Shown: positions 44,971-54,838, counted from the stretch's first letter. The stretch: 64,000 nucleotides of DNA from Micromonospora chersina (GCF_900091475.1 NZ_FMIB01000002.1:2914001-2978000); one strand, 5' to 3'. Made by a program: numbers and translations. The notes: generated by a model not told the origin, from the sequence alone.

Positions 44971-45081
44971 GACCTCAACTGTGCCGGATCGGCGCCCCCC
45001 GTGGGGAACCGGGTGTGCAACTGTTGGGACACGGCGCGCGTGCCCGGGGGCCGCCGGGCCGGCGGTGTCAGACTGGTAGGC

Positions 45082-46929
45082 ATGCCTGAGCTGCGGTCGA
45101 GGACCTCCACCCACGGTCGGACGATGGCCGGCGCCCGGGCCCTCTGGCGGGCCACCGGGATGACCGACGACGACTTCGGCAAGCCGATCGTCGCCATCGC
45201 GAACAGTTTCACCCAGTTCGTCCCGGGCCACGTACACCTCAAGGACCTCGGCGGCCTGGTCGCCGACGCGGTGGCCGAGGCCGGCGGGGTCGGCCGGGAG
45301 TTCAACACCATCGCGGTGGACGACGGCATCGCCATGGGCCACGGCGGCATGCTCTACTCGCTGCCCAGCCGCGAGCTGATCGCCGACGCGGTGGAGTACA
45401 TGGTCAACGCGCACTGCGCGGACGTCCTGGTCTGCATCTCCAACTGCGACAAGATCACCCCGGGCATGCTGCTGGCCGCGCTGCGGCTCAACATCCCGAC
45501 CGTCTTCGTCTCCGGCGGCCCCATGGAGGCCGGCAAGACGGTGGCGATCGAGGGCGTCGTCCACTCCAAGATCGACCTGATCGACGCCATGATCGCCTCC
45601 TCGAACGAGGCGGTCACCGACGACCAGCTCGGCGAGATCGAGCGCTCCGCCTGCCCGACCTGCGGCTCCTGCTCCGGCATGTTCACCGCCAACTCGATGA
45701 ACTGCCTCACCGAGGCGATCGGCCTGGCGCTGCCCGGCAACGGCTCGACGCTGGCCACCCACGCCGCCCGCCGGTCGCTCTTCGTCGAGGCCGGCCGCAC
45801 CGCCGTCGAGCTGGCCCGGCGCTGGTACGACGGCGACGACGCCTCAGTGCTGCCCCGGTCGATCGCCACCCGGGCCGCCTTCGAGAACGCCGTCGCGCTG
45901 GACGTGGCCATGGGCGGCTCGACAAACACCGTGCTGCACCTGCTCGCCGCCGCCCGCGAGGCCGAACTGGACTTCGGGGTTGCCGACATCGACGCCATCT
46001 CCCGGCGGGTGCCCTGCCTGGCGAAGGTCGCGCCGAACTCGCCGCAGTACCACATGGAGGACGTGCACCGGGCCGGCGGCATCCCGGCCATCCTCGGCGA
46101 GCTGGACCGCGCCGGCCTGCTCCACCGGGACGTGCACGCGGTGCACTCCCCCTCGCTCCAGCAGTGGCTCGCCGACTGGGACGTGCGCGGCGGCTCCCCC
46201 ACCCCGGAGGCGGTCGAGCTGTTCCACGCCGCTCCGGGCGGGGTGCGCACCACCGAGCCGTTCTCCACCACCAACCGCTGGTCGTCCCTGGACACCGACG
46301 CGGCCGGCGGCTGCGTCCGGGACCGCGAGCACGCGTACAGCGCGGACGGCGGGCTCGCCATCCTGCACGGCAACCTGGCGCCGGACGGCTGCGTGGTGAA
46401 GACCGCCGGGGTGCCCGAGGAGTGCCTGACCTTCCGCGGTCCGGCCAAGGTCTACGAGTCGCAGGACGACGCGGTGGCGGCGATCCTGGCCAAGCAGGTC
46501 GTCGCCGGGGACGTCGTGGTGATCCGCTACGAGGGCCCGAAGGGCGGCCCCGGCATGCAGGAGATGCTCTACCCCACCTCGTTCCTCAAGGGGCGCGGGC
46601 TGGGCCGCTCCTGCGCGCTGCTCACCGACGGCCGGTTCTCCGGCGGCACCTCCGGCCTGTCCATCGGGCACGTCTCCCCCGAGGCGGCCTCGGGCGGGCT
46701 CATCGCGCTGGTCCGGGAGGGCGACGAGATCGTCATCGACATCCCGGCCCGGTCGATCCGGCTCGACGTGCCCGACGACGTGCTCCAGGCGCGCCGGGTG
46801 GCCGAGGAGAAGCGCGACCGCCCGTACACCCCGACCGACCGGGTGCGGCCGGTGTCGGCGGCGCTGCGCGCGTACGCCTCGATGGCCACCTCGGCCAGCG
46901 ACGGCGCGTACCGGCGGGTCCCGGAGTAA
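45082..46929 (+). CDS. ilvD: Dihydroxy-acid dehydratase
   Basis: 615 aa from ATG, 7 nt after CAGACT (45069-45074). Third common step of Val/Ile synthesis. Iron-sulfur and metal motifs are [13 protein letters not shown] and [19 protein letters not shown]. The substrate region has [16 protein letters not shown], and the C-terminus has [19 protein letters not shown] with the catalytic Ser. Divergent from the GGDEF-EAL gene across 111 bp. It is not part of ilvBNC; no attenuator-like leader is possible, because the start follows the -10 directly. Confidence 0.96.
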   Translation: MPELRSRTSTHGRTMAGARALWRATGMTDDDFGKPIVAIANSFTQFVPGHVHLKDLGGLVADAVAEAGGVGREFNTIAVDDGIAMGHGGMLYSLPSRELIADAVEYMVNAHCADVLVCISNCDKITPGMLLAALRLNIPTVFVSGGPMEAGKTVAIEGVVHSKIDLIDAMIASSNEAVTDDQLGEIERSACPTCGSCSGMFTANSMNCLTEAIGLALPGNGSTLATHAARRSLFVEAGRTAVELARRWYDGDDASVLPRSIATRAAFENAVALDVAMGGSTNTVLHLLAAAREAELDFGVADIDAISRRVPCLAKVAPNSPQYHMEDVHRAGGIPAILGELDRAGLLHRDVHAVHSPSLQQWLADWDVRGGSPTPEAVELFHAAPGGVRTTEPFSTTNRWSSLDTDAAGGCVRDREHAYSADGGLAILHGNLAPDGCVVKTAGVPEECLTFRGPAKVYESQDDAVAAILAKQVVAGDVVVIRYEGPKGGPGMQEMLYPTSFLKGRGLGRSCALLTDGRFSGGTSGLSIGHVSPEAASGGLIALVREGDEIVIDIPARSIRLDVPDDVLQARRVAEEKRDRPYTPTDRVRPVSAALRAYASMATSASDGAYRRVPE

Positions 46930-46942
46930 CCGCCCCCGGCGG

Positions 46943-48664
46943 TCAGCCGGCCAGCGCGATGGCGCGGGCGTGGCGGATGGCGGCGGGGGTGTCCGGGAAG
47001 ATCAGCCCCTCCCGGCGCAGCTCGGCCGCCACGCCCAGCGTGCTGAGCACCTGGTCGTGACCCGGCGTGATGCCGGAGAGCAGCACGGTGATGCCCCGTG
47101 CGCGCAGCCGGTCGACGGCGTCGCCGAGCACCTGCGCGCCGGTGGCGTCGACGGTGGACACCCGGGACATCCGCAGGATGACCACGCGGACGTCGGCCAC
47201 CTCGGCCAGCTCCAGCAGGAACGTGTGCGCGGCGGCGAAGAAGAGCGGCCCGTCCAGCCGGTACGCCACGATGTGCTCGGCCAGCAGCGCGTGCTCCTCG
47301 GCGCTGTGCTCGCCGGGGTCGAGGGGGACCTGTTCCAGCCGGGCGCTGCGGGCCACCGCGCGCAGCGCGAGCACGACGGCCACGGCCAGCCCGACCGCCA
47401 CGGCGGTGACGAGGTCCCACATCACGGTGACCGCGAAGGTGAGCACCAGCACCACGGCGTCGGCCCGGGTGGCCCGGAGCAGCGCCCGCAGCGACCCGGC
47501 CTCGACCATCCGTACGGTCGTGGCGAGCAGGACGCCGGCCAGCGCGGCGAGGGGGATGCGGCCGACGAGCGGGGCGGCGGCCAGCACGATGGCGGCGAGG
47601 GCGACGGCGTGGGTGAGCGCGGCGAGCTTCGACGACGCGCCGGCCCGCACGTTCACGGCGGTGCGGGCGATGGCGGCGGTGGCCGGGATGCCGCCGAACA
47701 CCGGGGCGGCCAGGTTGGCCAGGCCCTGCCCGAAGAGTTCCCGGTCCGGGTCGTGCCGCTCCCCGACGGTCATCCCGTCCGCCACGGTGGCCGAGAGCAG
47801 GCTCTCCAGGGCGGCGAGCGCGGCCACCGCGAGCGCGCTGGGCAGCAGGACGCCGATCGCGCCGGGGTCGAGGAAGTCCAGCGACGGGGCGGGCAGCCCC
47901 TGCGGCAGGGCGCCGATGCGGACCAGGTCGACCGGGGCCAGTTCGGCGAGGAGCGTGGCGGCGGCCACCCCGAGCAGGGAGAACGGCAGGCCGGGCCGCC
48001 AGCGGGCGCCGAGCAGCATGAGCGCGGCCACCCCGAGCGCGACGGCGACGGCCACCGGCCGGGGGTGGGCGGCGAACCGCACCACCGCGTCGGCGGCCAC
48101 CGCCCAGACCTTCTCGCCGTGGGCGTCGGTGACGCCGAGGGCCGCCGGCACCTGTTGCAGGGCGATGACCACGGCGATGCCGGCCGTGAAGCCCTCGATG
48201 ACGGGGGTGGGCAGGTAGCGGACGTAGCGGCCGAGGCGCGCCAGGGCGAGGGCGAGCAGGATCAGGCCGGCCAGCGCGCCGACCATGAGCACGCCCCGGG
48301 CGCCGAAGCGCTGCACCACCGGCACGAGCACCACGGTCATGGCGCCGGTGGGGCCGGAGACCTGGAGGTTGGAGCCGCCGAAGATCGCCGCGACGGCCCC
48401 GGCGACCACGGCGGTGACCAGCCCGGCCTGCGCGCCGAGCCCGGAGGTGACGCCGAAGGCGAGCGCGAGGGGCAGCGCCACCACGGCCACGGTGAGCCCG
48501 GCGAGCAGGTCGCGGCGGGGCGAGCGGCGTACCGCCGCCCAGTCGGACCGGCCCGGCAGCAGCCCGGACAGCCGGGTCCCGAGCAGCCGGCCGGCCCGCC
48601 GCGGGCCGCCGGGAAGGCCGGGCCGGGACGGGGCGTCGACGGCGGAGGGGGCCGCCGCGTTCAC
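46943..48664 (-). CDS. SulP-family anion transporter with STAS domain
   Basis: 573 aa from GTG, overlapping the arsR stop as GTGA. The N-terminal 400 residues form the SulP membrane domain: LLAGLTVAVVALPLALAFGV, SGPTGAMTVVLVPV, VIEGFTAGIAVVIALQQ, and the conserved GGIPATAAIARTAVNVRAGA. A C-terminal STAS domain (about 430-560) contains VVILRMSRVSTVDATGAQVL. Family members carry sulfate, bicarbonate or other anions. The anion is not decidable here, and no sulfate-assimilation or carbonic anhydrase gene is nearby. It is co-transcribed with an ArsR-type regulator. Confidence 0.92.
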   Translation of the reverse strand: MNAAAPSAVDAPSRPGLPGGPRRAGRLLGTRLSGLLPGRSDWAAVRRSPRRDLLAGLTVAVVALPLALAFGVTSGLGAQAGLVTAVVAGAVAAIFGGSNLQVSGPTGAMTVVLVPVVQRFGARGVLMVGALAGLILLALALARLGRYVRYLPTPVIEGFTAGIAVVIALQQVPAALGVTDAHGEKVWAVAADAVVRFAAHPRPVAVAVALGVAALMLLGARWRPGLPFSLLGVAAATLLAELAPVDLVRIGALPQGLPAPSLDFLDPGAIGVLLPSALAVAALAALESLLSATVADGMTVGERHDPDRELFGQGLANLAAPVFGGIPATAAIARTAVNVRAGASSKLAALTHAVALAAIVLAAAPLVGRIPLAALAGVLLATTVRMVEAGSLRALLRATRADAVVLVLTFAVTVMWDLVTAVAVGLAVAVVLALRAVARSARLEQVPLDPGEHSAEEHALLAEHIVAYRLDGPLFFAAAHTFLLELAEVADVRVVILRMSRVSTVDATGAQVLGDAVDRLRARGITVLLSGITPGHDQVLSTLGVAAELRREGLIFPDTPAAIRHARAIALAG

Positions 48665-48999
48665 CGCTGCCCGTCCCCGGCGCGCAGCTCGTCGAGGAGG
48701 GCGTCCCGGTCGGTGAGGACCGCGCCGAGGATCCGTCGGCCGGCGGCGAGCAGGTCGGCGACGTCGGGGGTGCTGAGCGAGTACACGACCAGCGGGCCGT
48801 CCCGGTGCGAGGTGACCATGCCGGCCCGGCGCAGGACGGCGAGCTGCTGGGAGAGGTTGGACGGCTCGACGTCGATGGCGGCGAGCAGGTCGCGGACGGG
48901 CTTGGGCCCGTCCTGGAGCAGTTCGAGCACCCGGATCCGGACCGGGTGCCCGAGGGTGCGGAACAGCTCCGCCTTCGCCTGGTACAGCGGCACCGACAT
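48661..48999 (-). CDS. ArsR-family winged-helix regulator
   Basis: 112 aa behind GGGGAGGAG. ArsR fold: AELFRTLGHPVRIRVLELLQ, PVRDLLAAIDVEPSNLSQQL (recognition helix), AVLRRAGMVTSHRDGPLVVY. No cysteine is present anywhere in the protein, so it is not a Cys-based metal sensor of the ArsR/CadC type. It may sense another signal or use His/Asp. The gene overlaps sulP (GTGA), so it presumably controls that transporter. A candidate operator lies 22 bp upstream of its start. Confidence 0.92.
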   Translation of the reverse strand: MSVPLYQAKAELFRTLGHPVRIRVLELLQDGPKPVRDLLAAIDVEPSNLSQQLAVLRRAGMVTSHRDGPLVVYSLSTPDVADLLAAGRRILGAVLTDRDALLDELRAGDGQR

Positions 49000-49021
49000 G
49001 AGAACTCCTCCCCGAGAACCC

Positions 49022-49051
49022 TGAAGACTTTAGCACTTGCGAAAATCTTCA
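49022..49051. promoter_or_regulatory. Candidate ArsR operator
   Basis: TGAAGACTTT (49022-49031) and AAAATCTTCA (49042-49051) form an inverted repeat with one mismatch and a 10-nt spacer. This is an AT-rich island in GC-rich surroundings. It lies just upstream of arsR where the promoter is expected. Confidence 0.55.
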
Positions 49052-49117
49052 ACTCAACTGCGAGATCTTGGCGAGCTGCCGTCGACCACGAGCGGCAACT
49101 CGCCACGATCCAAGCGG

Positions 49118-51565
49118 CTACCGGGTGAGGTCGTTGACGCAGCGGAGGACCGGGCGGGCGGTGAGCGACGCCGGGTCGAGCGGGGACTCGGCGTGCACCG
49201 TGAAGGTGGCCGACTCCCCCGGCAGCAGGGTGACCAGCGCCCGGTCGACCTGCGCGGCCGGGTCGAGCCGGTCCGGGAAGATCGTCAGGTCGCGCAGCAC
49301 GGTCCGGGCGGTCACCCGCACCCGCTGGCCGCCACCCGCGGGCTCGACCGTCGCGGACAGCTCCGCGGCCGGCCACTCGACCTCCCGGTCGGTCGCGAAG
49401 AACCACAGCGCCCGCTCCGCGGTCTCGCCGGCCTCCGCGACCAGCAGCTCCCGCCGGGCCTCGTCCGGCCGCACCAGCTCCGCCGGCAGCGCCAGCACCA
49501 CCGAGGAGTACGCGGGGACGTCGAGGTCCACCGAGGTCTTCGCCCTCGGCTCCCCGGTGAGCGTGAGCCGGGTGACAGTGGCCGGCGCGCGCCACGCCTC
49601 GCGGGTCTCGTTCACGGCCACCAACGCCAGCCCGCCGTCCCGCGGCTGCACGGTGAGCAGCCGGTCGGCGTACGCCCGGCGCAGCGCGTACCACAGGGGT
49701 TTGCGCCGGCCGTCGCCGTCGACCGCCGCCCACGAGGTGACCGGCCAGCAGTCGTTGAGCTGCCAGACGATGGTGCCCATGCAGACCGGCCGGTGCGAGC
49801 GGAAGTGCTCGACGCCGAGCTGGATGGCCCGGGCCTGGTTGAGCTGGGTGAGGTAGTGCCAGTCGTCGAAGTCGGCGGCCGCCGGCAGGTGGGCGTCCAG
49901 CCCCCGTTGGAGTTTCCGGTCGCCGTCGGCCGCCTTCTGGTGGTGGGCCATGCCGGGCGAGTCGTGGGCGAGCGGCTCGTCGGAGAGGGCCCGGCGCAGC
50001 GTCGCGTACGCCGGGGGCGCCTGGTAGCCGAACTCGGCGACGAAGCGGGGCACGTACTCCCGGTACTTCGTGTAGTCGTCGGTGTTCCACACGTCCCAGA
50101 TGTGCGTGGTGCCGTGCGCCGGGTCGTTCGGGTACACGTCCTCGCTGCCCGACCAGGGGCTGCCCGGCCAGTACGGCCGGGTCGGGTCCAGCTCGGCCAC
50201 GATCGCGGGCAGCAGCTCCAGGTAGTAGCCGCGCCCCCAGGTGCGGCCGGCCAGGGGCTCCTGCCAGTCCCAGTCGTGCCAACCCCAGATGTTCTCGTTG
50301 TTGCCGGTCCACAGCACCAGCGAGGGGTGGCTGGCGAGCCGGGTGACCTGCTCCCGCGCCTCCGCCTCGACCTCCGTGCGGAACGGCTCCTCCTCCGGGT
50401 ACGCGGCGCACGCGAAGAGGAAATCCTGCTGCACCAGGAGCCCGAGCTCGTCCGCCAGCTCGTAGAAGTCCTCCGACTCGTACCGGCCGCCGCCCCAGAC
50501 CCGCAGCAGGTTGACGTTCGCGCCGACGGCCTGCGCGAAGCGCTCGGCTAGGCGGGCCCGGGTGACCCGGTTCGGGAAGGCGTCGTCGGGGATCCAGTTG
50601 ACGCCCCTGACGAAGACCGGCACCCCGTTGACGTGCAGGGTGAACGCGGAGCCGTGCGCGTCGGGGGCGGTGTCCAGGCGCACCGAGCGGAAGCCGATCC
50701 GGCGGGACCAGCCGTCCAGCGCCCGGCCGTCGGCGGCGCACAGGGTCACGTCGAGGTCGTGCAGGGGCTGGTCGCCGTACCCCACGGGCCACCAGAGCGC
50801 CGGGTCGCGGACGGTGACTGTCGCCACGGCGTGACGCTCCCCCGCCGGGACGGCGACCTCGACGGCGACGCCCGCGACGGTGGCGCGCACGGTGAGCGGG
50901 TCGTCGCCCGCCCGCTCGACCTCGACGTGCAGGTCCACCCGGCCGACGCCGTCCTCCACCGTGACCAGCGGCCGGACGGTCGCGAGCCGGGCGGTGGACC
51001 AGGCGTGCAGCCCGATCTCCTGCCAGATGCCGGCCGTGACCACTGTCGGTCCCCAGTCCCAGCCGAAGTTGCAGGCGGTCTTGCGGATGAAGTGGAAGGG
51101 CTCCGGGTACGCGTTGGGCCGGTCGCCGAGCCGGTCCCGGTGCGCCTCCGCGTAGCGGTACGCCGAGCCGAACCGCACGGTGAGGGTGTTGGCGCCTCGC
51201 CGCAGCAGGGGGCCGGCGGGGAAGCGGTAGCCGCGGTGCTGGTTCTGGGTGCGGCCGACCTCGGTGCCGTTGAGGGTGACCGTGGCGACCGTGTCCAGGC
51301 CGGCGCAGACCAGGTCGACCCGCTCGTCGCCGCCCCGCCGCCAGTCGAAGGTGGTCTCGTAGACCCAGTCGGTCCGGCCGATCCAGTGCAGGCCGTTCTC
51401 GTTGTCGTCGAGGTACGGGTCGGGGATGAGGCCGGCCGCCAGCAGGTCGGTGTGCACCTCTCCGGGTACGGTCGCCGGCACCGCCCGGCCGGCGACCTCC
51501 GGCGGCACCTGCGGGCCGGGCACGGCCCGCAGCACCCAACCCTCGTGCAGCGTCTGACGGCTCAC
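49118..51565 (-). CDS. Glycoside hydrolase family 2 beta-mannosidase
   Basis: 815 aa from GTG, overlapping the permease stop as GTGA. GH2 modular layout: N-terminal jelly-roll sugar-binding domain (CAGLDTVATVTLNGTEVGR), immunoglobulin-like domain, then the TIM barrel. The acid/base Glu is in VLWTGNNENIWGW (about residue 420) and the nucleophile in FVAEFGYQAPP (about 508). GTIVWQLNDCWP is typical of bacterial/mammalian beta-mannosidases. The start METHLHEGWVLRAV-like region (here SRQTLHEGWVL) lacks a signal peptide, so it hydrolyses imported manno-oligosaccharides in the cytoplasm. Last gene of the ABC transporter operon. Confidence 0.92.
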   Translation of the reverse strand: MSRQTLHEGWVLRAVPGPQVPPEVAGRAVPATVPGEVHTDLLAAGLIPDPYLDDNENGLHWIGRTDWVYETTFDWRRGGDERVDLVCAGLDTVATVTLNGTEVGRTQNQHRGYRFPAGPLLRRGANTLTVRFGSAYRYAEAHRDRLGDRPNAYPEPFHFIRKTACNFGWDWGPTVVTAGIWQEIGLHAWSTARLATVRPLVTVEDGVGRVDLHVEVERAGDDPLTVRATVAGVAVEVAVPAGERHAVATVTVRDPALWWPVGYGDQPLHDLDVTLCAADGRALDGWSRRIGFRSVRLDTAPDAHGSAFTLHVNGVPVFVRGVNWIPDDAFPNRVTRARLAERFAQAVGANVNLLRVWGGGRYESEDFYELADELGLLVQQDFLFACAAYPEEEPFRTEVEAEAREQVTRLASHPSLVLWTGNNENIWGWHDWDWQEPLAGRTWGRGYYLELLPAIVAELDPTRPYWPGSPWSGSEDVYPNDPAHGTTHIWDVWNTDDYTKYREYVPRFVAEFGYQAPPAYATLRRALSDEPLAHDSPGMAHHQKAADGDRKLQRGLDAHLPAAADFDDWHYLTQLNQARAIQLGVEHFRSHRPVCMGTIVWQLNDCWPVTSWAAVDGDGRRKPLWYALRRAYADRLLTVQPRDGGLALVAVNETREAWRAPATVTRLTLTGEPRAKTSVDLDVPAYSSVVLALPAELVRPDEARRELLVAEAGETAERALWFFATDREVEWPAAELSATVEPAGGGQRVRVTARTVLRDLTIFPDRLDPAAQVDRALVTLLPGESATFTVHAESPLDPASLTARPVLRCVNDLTR

Positions 51566-52443
51566 GACTTCACCGCGCCTTCCATGATTCCCCGGACGAT
51601 CTGACGTCCACCGATGAACAGCATGACCAGCAGGGGGACGGTGGCGATGAACGCGCCGGCCAGCACCCGCCGGTAGATCACGTAGTTTCCGCTGGCCAGG
51701 TCGGACACCGCCACCATCGAGGTGGGGAAGTCGGTGCCGCTCAGCGTGATGAGCGGCCACTGGAAGTCGTTCCAGGTGGCCACGAAGGTGAGCAGCCCGA
51801 GCACGGCCAGGGCCGGGCGGATCGCCGGCAGCACGATGCTGGCGTACACCCGCATGGTGGTGGCGCCGTCCATCCGTGCCGACTCGACCAGCTCGTCGGG
51901 GACGGTGTTGACGATGAACTGCCGCATGTAGAACACGCCGAACGCGGTCACCAGCCCGGGGGCGATCACCGCGAGCAGGGTGCCGTTCCAGCCGAGCTTG
52001 CCCATCACGATGTAGAGCGCCACGATGCCGAGCTGGTTGGGCACGGTCAGGGTGAGCACCACGAAGAGCATCAGCGCGTTGCTGCCCCGGAAGCGCAGCT
52101 TGGCGAAGGCGAACCCGGCGAGCGAGCAGAAGAACAGCACCGACGCGGTCACCACGCTGGCCACGATGACGCTGTTGACGAGCGAGGCGGCGAAGTAGAC
52201 GTCCTGGAGGGAGAAGACCTCGTCGACGTTTGTCATGAACCGGCTGCCCGGGACGATCGCCGGCGGCAGCTTCGCGAGGGCCTCGTCGTCGCTTGTCGCG
52301 ATGACGAACATCCAGTAGAGCGGGAACGCCGCGAACAGCATGGTCAGCGCGAGGAACAGGTAGGTCCAGAGGCCGGCCGGAGTGTCCTGCGGGGCCCGGG
52401 ACATCAGCCGCGGCCTGCGGCGCGCGGGTGCGACGCTTGTCAT
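51562..52443 (-). CDS. ABC sugar transporter permease (MalG/LacG type)
   Basis: 293 aa from ATG, overlapping the preceding permease stop (ATGA). Six TM helices starting LWTYLFLALTMLFAAFPLYW. The EAA loop that docks the ATPase reads VPDELVESARMDGATTMRVY...IVLPAIRPALA. Carbohydrate-uptake family CUT1. It works with the partner permease and the lipoprotein. No ATPase gene is in the operon, so a shared MsiK-type ATPase encoded elsewhere is expected, as is common in actinobacteria. Confidence 0.94.
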   Translation of the reverse strand: MTSVAPARRRPRLMSRAPQDTPAGLWTYLFLALTMLFAAFPLYWMFVIATSDDEALAKLPPAIVPGSRFMTNVDEVFSLQDVYFAASLVNSVIVASVVTASVLFFCSLAGFAFAKLRFRGSNALMLFVVLTLTVPNQLGIVALYIVMGKLGWNGTLLAVIAPGLVTAFGVFYMRQFIVNTVPDELVESARMDGATTMRVYASIVLPAIRPALAVLGLLTFVATWNDFQWPLITLSGTDFPTSMVAVSDLASGNYVIYRRVLAGAFIATVPLLVMLFIGGRQIVRGIMEGAVKS

Positions 52444-53453
52444 TTGCGCCCTCCGGACAGGCGGTTCGTCACCACGTAGTTGACGCCGGCGACGATCAGG
52501 ATGATCAGGAAGAGGGCCCAGGACATGGCCGCGGCGTAGCCGAGGTTCAGGTCCTTCCAGCCGACCTTGTAGATGAGCTGGGCGATGGTCTGCCACTCGC
52601 CGTTCGGCCCGCCCGTGGCGGCCTGGGCGTTCGGGTCGAAGAGCATCGGCTCGGTGAAGAGCTGGAGGCCGCCGATGGTGGAGAGGATGACGGTGAAGAG
52701 CACCACCGGCTGGATCATCGGCACGGTGATCCGCCAGAGCTGCTTCCACGGCCCGGCGCCGTCGATGGCCGCCGCCTCGTAGACGTCGCGCGGGATGGAC
52801 TGCATGGCGGCCAGGTAGAGCAGCGCGTTGTAGCCGATCCACTTCCAGTTGACCATCGTGGCGATGGCGATCCAGGAGTGCAGCTTGTCGGCCCGCCAGT
52901 CGATCGGGTCGTCGGGCCCGCCGAGGCCGAACAGGCCGAGGACCCAGTTGGCCATGCCGAAGTCGCGGGAGAAGAAGACGCTGAACACCATTGTCGAGGC
53001 GACGATCGGGGTCACGTACGGCAGCAGCACCCCGACCCGCCACCAGGTCTGCGCGCGCAGCCTGCGGTTGAGCAGCGAGGCGACCACGAGCGCGAGCAGC
53101 AGTTGGGGCACCGAGGAGAGCAGGAAGATGCCGAAGGTGTTGTAGAGGGCGTTCCAGAAGTCCTCGTCGCCGACGAGCCGGCTGAAGTTCTCGACGCCCG
53201 CCCAGTAGGGCAGCGTCGGGTCGTCGAGCCGGTAGTTGCGCAGCGACACCACGGCGTTGAAGAGCAGCGGGAATAGCCCGAACACGATGAAGAGCAGGAA
53301 GAACGGCGCGATCATGAGGTACGGCATGTAGCGCATGTCGAAGCGGTACAGCCGGTTGCGCCAGGTCAGCCGCCGGTCGCCGCCCCCGGAGCTGCCGCGC
53401 TCCGGCGCGGCTCGGCGGCTCGGCGACGCGGGCGCGGCACGGGTGGTGGACAT
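52440..53453 (-). CDS. ABC sugar transporter permease (MalF/LacF type)
   Basis: 337 aa from ATG with GGAGTG upstream. Cytoplasmic, Arg-rich N-terminus of about 55 residues, then PYLMIAPFFLLFIVFGLFPL and five more helices. The EAA loop is IPRDVYEAAAIDGAGPWKQL...ITVPMIQPVV. CUT1 family, partner of the 51562 permease. It is separated from the solute-binding gene by a hairpin-forming 82-bp gap. Confidence 0.94.
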   Translation of the reverse strand: MSTTRAAPASPSRRAAPERGSSGGGDRRLTWRNRLYRFDMRYMPYLMIAPFFLLFIVFGLFPLLFNAVVSLRNYRLDDPTLPYWAGVENFSRLVGDEDFWNALYNTFGIFLLSSVPQLLLALVVASLLNRRLRAQTWWRVGVLLPYVTPIVASTMVFSVFFSRDFGMANWVLGLFGLGGPDDPIDWRADKLHSWIAIATMVNWKWIGYNALLYLAAMQSIPRDVYEAAAIDGAGPWKQLWRITVPMIQPVVLFTVILSTIGGLQLFTEPMLFDPNAQAATGGPNGEWQTIAQLIYKVGWKDLNLGYAAAMSWALFLIILIVAGVNYVVTNRLSGGRK

Positions 53454-53492
53454 CGGATCACTCCAGGGCCGAGGTGGGTGAGGAGATCGGGC

Positions 53493-53526
53493 GGTGACGG
53501 GGCCGGCCGCGGCCCGCCCCGTCACC
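53493..53526 (-). repeat. Hairpin between the solute-binding protein and permease genes
   Basis: Perfect 11-bp stem (53516-53526 with 53493-53503), 12-nt loop, starting 9 bp past the binding-protein stop. No U-tract. Its place inside the operon suggests partial termination or 3' protection of the binding-protein mRNA, which is usually needed in excess over permeases. Confidence 0.5.
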
Positions 53527-53535
53527 GGTGTCCGG

Positions 53536-54819
53536 TCAGGACCTGGCGGCCTTGTCGGCCTCCTTGACCGCCTCGCCCCAGGCGGCGTCCGGCTTCAGGC
53601 TCTTGTTCTCGACCCGCCGGATCACGTTCTCCACCGCGACCCGGGTGGGGCCGTTCTTCCTGCCCAGGTACTGCGGGGTGAGGCCCTGCGCCATCTTGGG
53701 GAAGATCTGGCCGACCGGCGCGTTGTTGAAGAACGGGTTCTTGAAGTCGGCGATCGCCGGGTCGGCGTAGAGCGCCGGCTGCGAGGGCAGGTTGCCGACC
53801 TTCTTGAAGATCTCGATCTGCTGCTCCGGCGCGACCAGCCACTCCAGCAGCTTGTACGCCTCGTCGACGTGCTTGCCCTGCTTGGGGATGGTCAGGAACG
53901 AGCCGCCCCAGTTGCCGCCGCCACCGGGCACCGCAGCGATGTCCCACCTGCCCTGGGTGCCGGGGGCGGTGTCCTTGATGTGGCCGAGCATCCACGCCGG
54001 GCAGGCGAGCACGGCGAACGCGCCGCTCGTGAAGCCCTTGTCCCAGTCGGCCTGGAAGCTGACCAGGTTGGCCGAGAGCCCGGCCTGGACGGCCTTGACG
54101 GTGTAGTCGAAGGCGACCTTCGGGCCGCCGTCCATCTGGAGCTGTTCCTGGTCGGTGTAGAAGCCGACCTGCTGCTGGCCGAGGATCGGGTTGAACAGGT
54201 TCGTGCCGGCGTCGATGAACTTCTTGTTGGTCTTGGCGGTGTACTGCCGGCCGACCTCGATGAACCTGTCCCAGTCGGGCCACAGCGCGGAGACCTGGTC
54301 GCGCTCGGTGGGCAGGCCGGCGGCCTTGAACAGGTCGGTCCGGTAGCACATGGCCAGGCCGCCGACGTCGGTGCCGAGGCCGATCTGGGTCCTGCCGTCG
54401 GCGGAGAGCGACTGCTTCCACTTCCAGGGCAGGTACTTGCTCTCGTACGAGCCGGCGCCCTTGTCCAGCAGGTTGACGAACTTGTCGGCCTGGCTGCGGA
54501 ACTGGACCATGAAGCCCTCGTCGATCGCCGCGATGTCCGGCGCGCCGTTGCCGGCGACGAGCTTCTTCTGCAGGTCCTCGTGCTGGGCGTTGTACTCGCC
54601 CGAGTTCAGCTGGATCTTGATGTTCGGGTGGTCGGCCTCGTACCTGGCCTTGAGGTCCTGGAGGCCGAAGTCGCCCCAGAAATTGATCTTCAGGGTGATC
54701 TGACCGTCGGCCGCGTCGGAGCCGCCGGTGGTGCTCCTGCCGCTGCAGGCGGCGACCATGACCAGGCTGACGGCACTCACGGCCGCCGCCCGGGCCCAGT
54801 GCGTCCAGGACCGTTTCAT
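53536..54819 (-). CDS. Extracellular sugar-binding lipoprotein (ABC transporter)
   Basis: 427 aa from ATG behind GGAGGA. Signal peptide with lipobox (SLVMVAACSG: lipidated Cys near residue 25). The mature protein is a family 1 solute-binding protein: ITLKINFWGDFGLQDLKARY, EDLQKKLVAGNGAPDIAAID, GGNWGGSFLTIPKQGKHVDE and GEAVKEADKAARS. Located outside the membrane, it delivers the sugar to the two permeases. The presence of beta-mannosidase suggests beta-mannosides, or another oligosaccharide with beta-mannose. First gene of the operon. Confidence 0.94.
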   Translation of the reverse strand: MKRSWTHWARAAAVSAVSLVMVAACSGRSTTGGSDAADGQITLKINFWGDFGLQDLKARYEADHPNIKIQLNSGEYNAQHEDLQKKLVAGNGAPDIAAIDEGFMVQFRSQADKFVNLLDKGAGSYESKYLPWKWKQSLSADGRTQIGLGTDVGGLAMCYRTDLFKAAGLPTERDQVSALWPDWDRFIEVGRQYTAKTNKKFIDAGTNLFNPILGQQQVGFYTDQEQLQMDGGPKVAFDYTVKAVQAGLSANLVSFQADWDKGFTSGAFAVLACPAWMLGHIKDTAPGTQGRWDIAAVPGGGGNWGGSFLTIPKQGKHVDEAYKLLEWLVAPEQQIEIFKKVGNLPSQPALYADPAIADFKNPFFNNAPVGQIFPKMAQGLTPQYLGRKNGPTRVAVENVIRRVENKSLKPDAAWGEAVKEADKAARS

Positions 54820-54838
54820 GTCATCCTCCGCGCCAAAA

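Noticed and set aside
42565..46929. Very long open frame (about 1450 codons) running antisense through the GGDEF-EAL gene into ilvD
   Set aside because: Only the part from 45082 encodes a recognisable protein (IlvD). The rest is low-complexity Arg/Gly/Gln sequence produced by GC-rich codons on the other strand.
46569..51539. 1650-codon open frame on the minus strand across sulP, arsR and the mannosidase
   Set aside because: Arg/Pro/Gly-rich out-of-frame shadow. The true genes in other frames have intact family motifs and overlapping start/stop codons.
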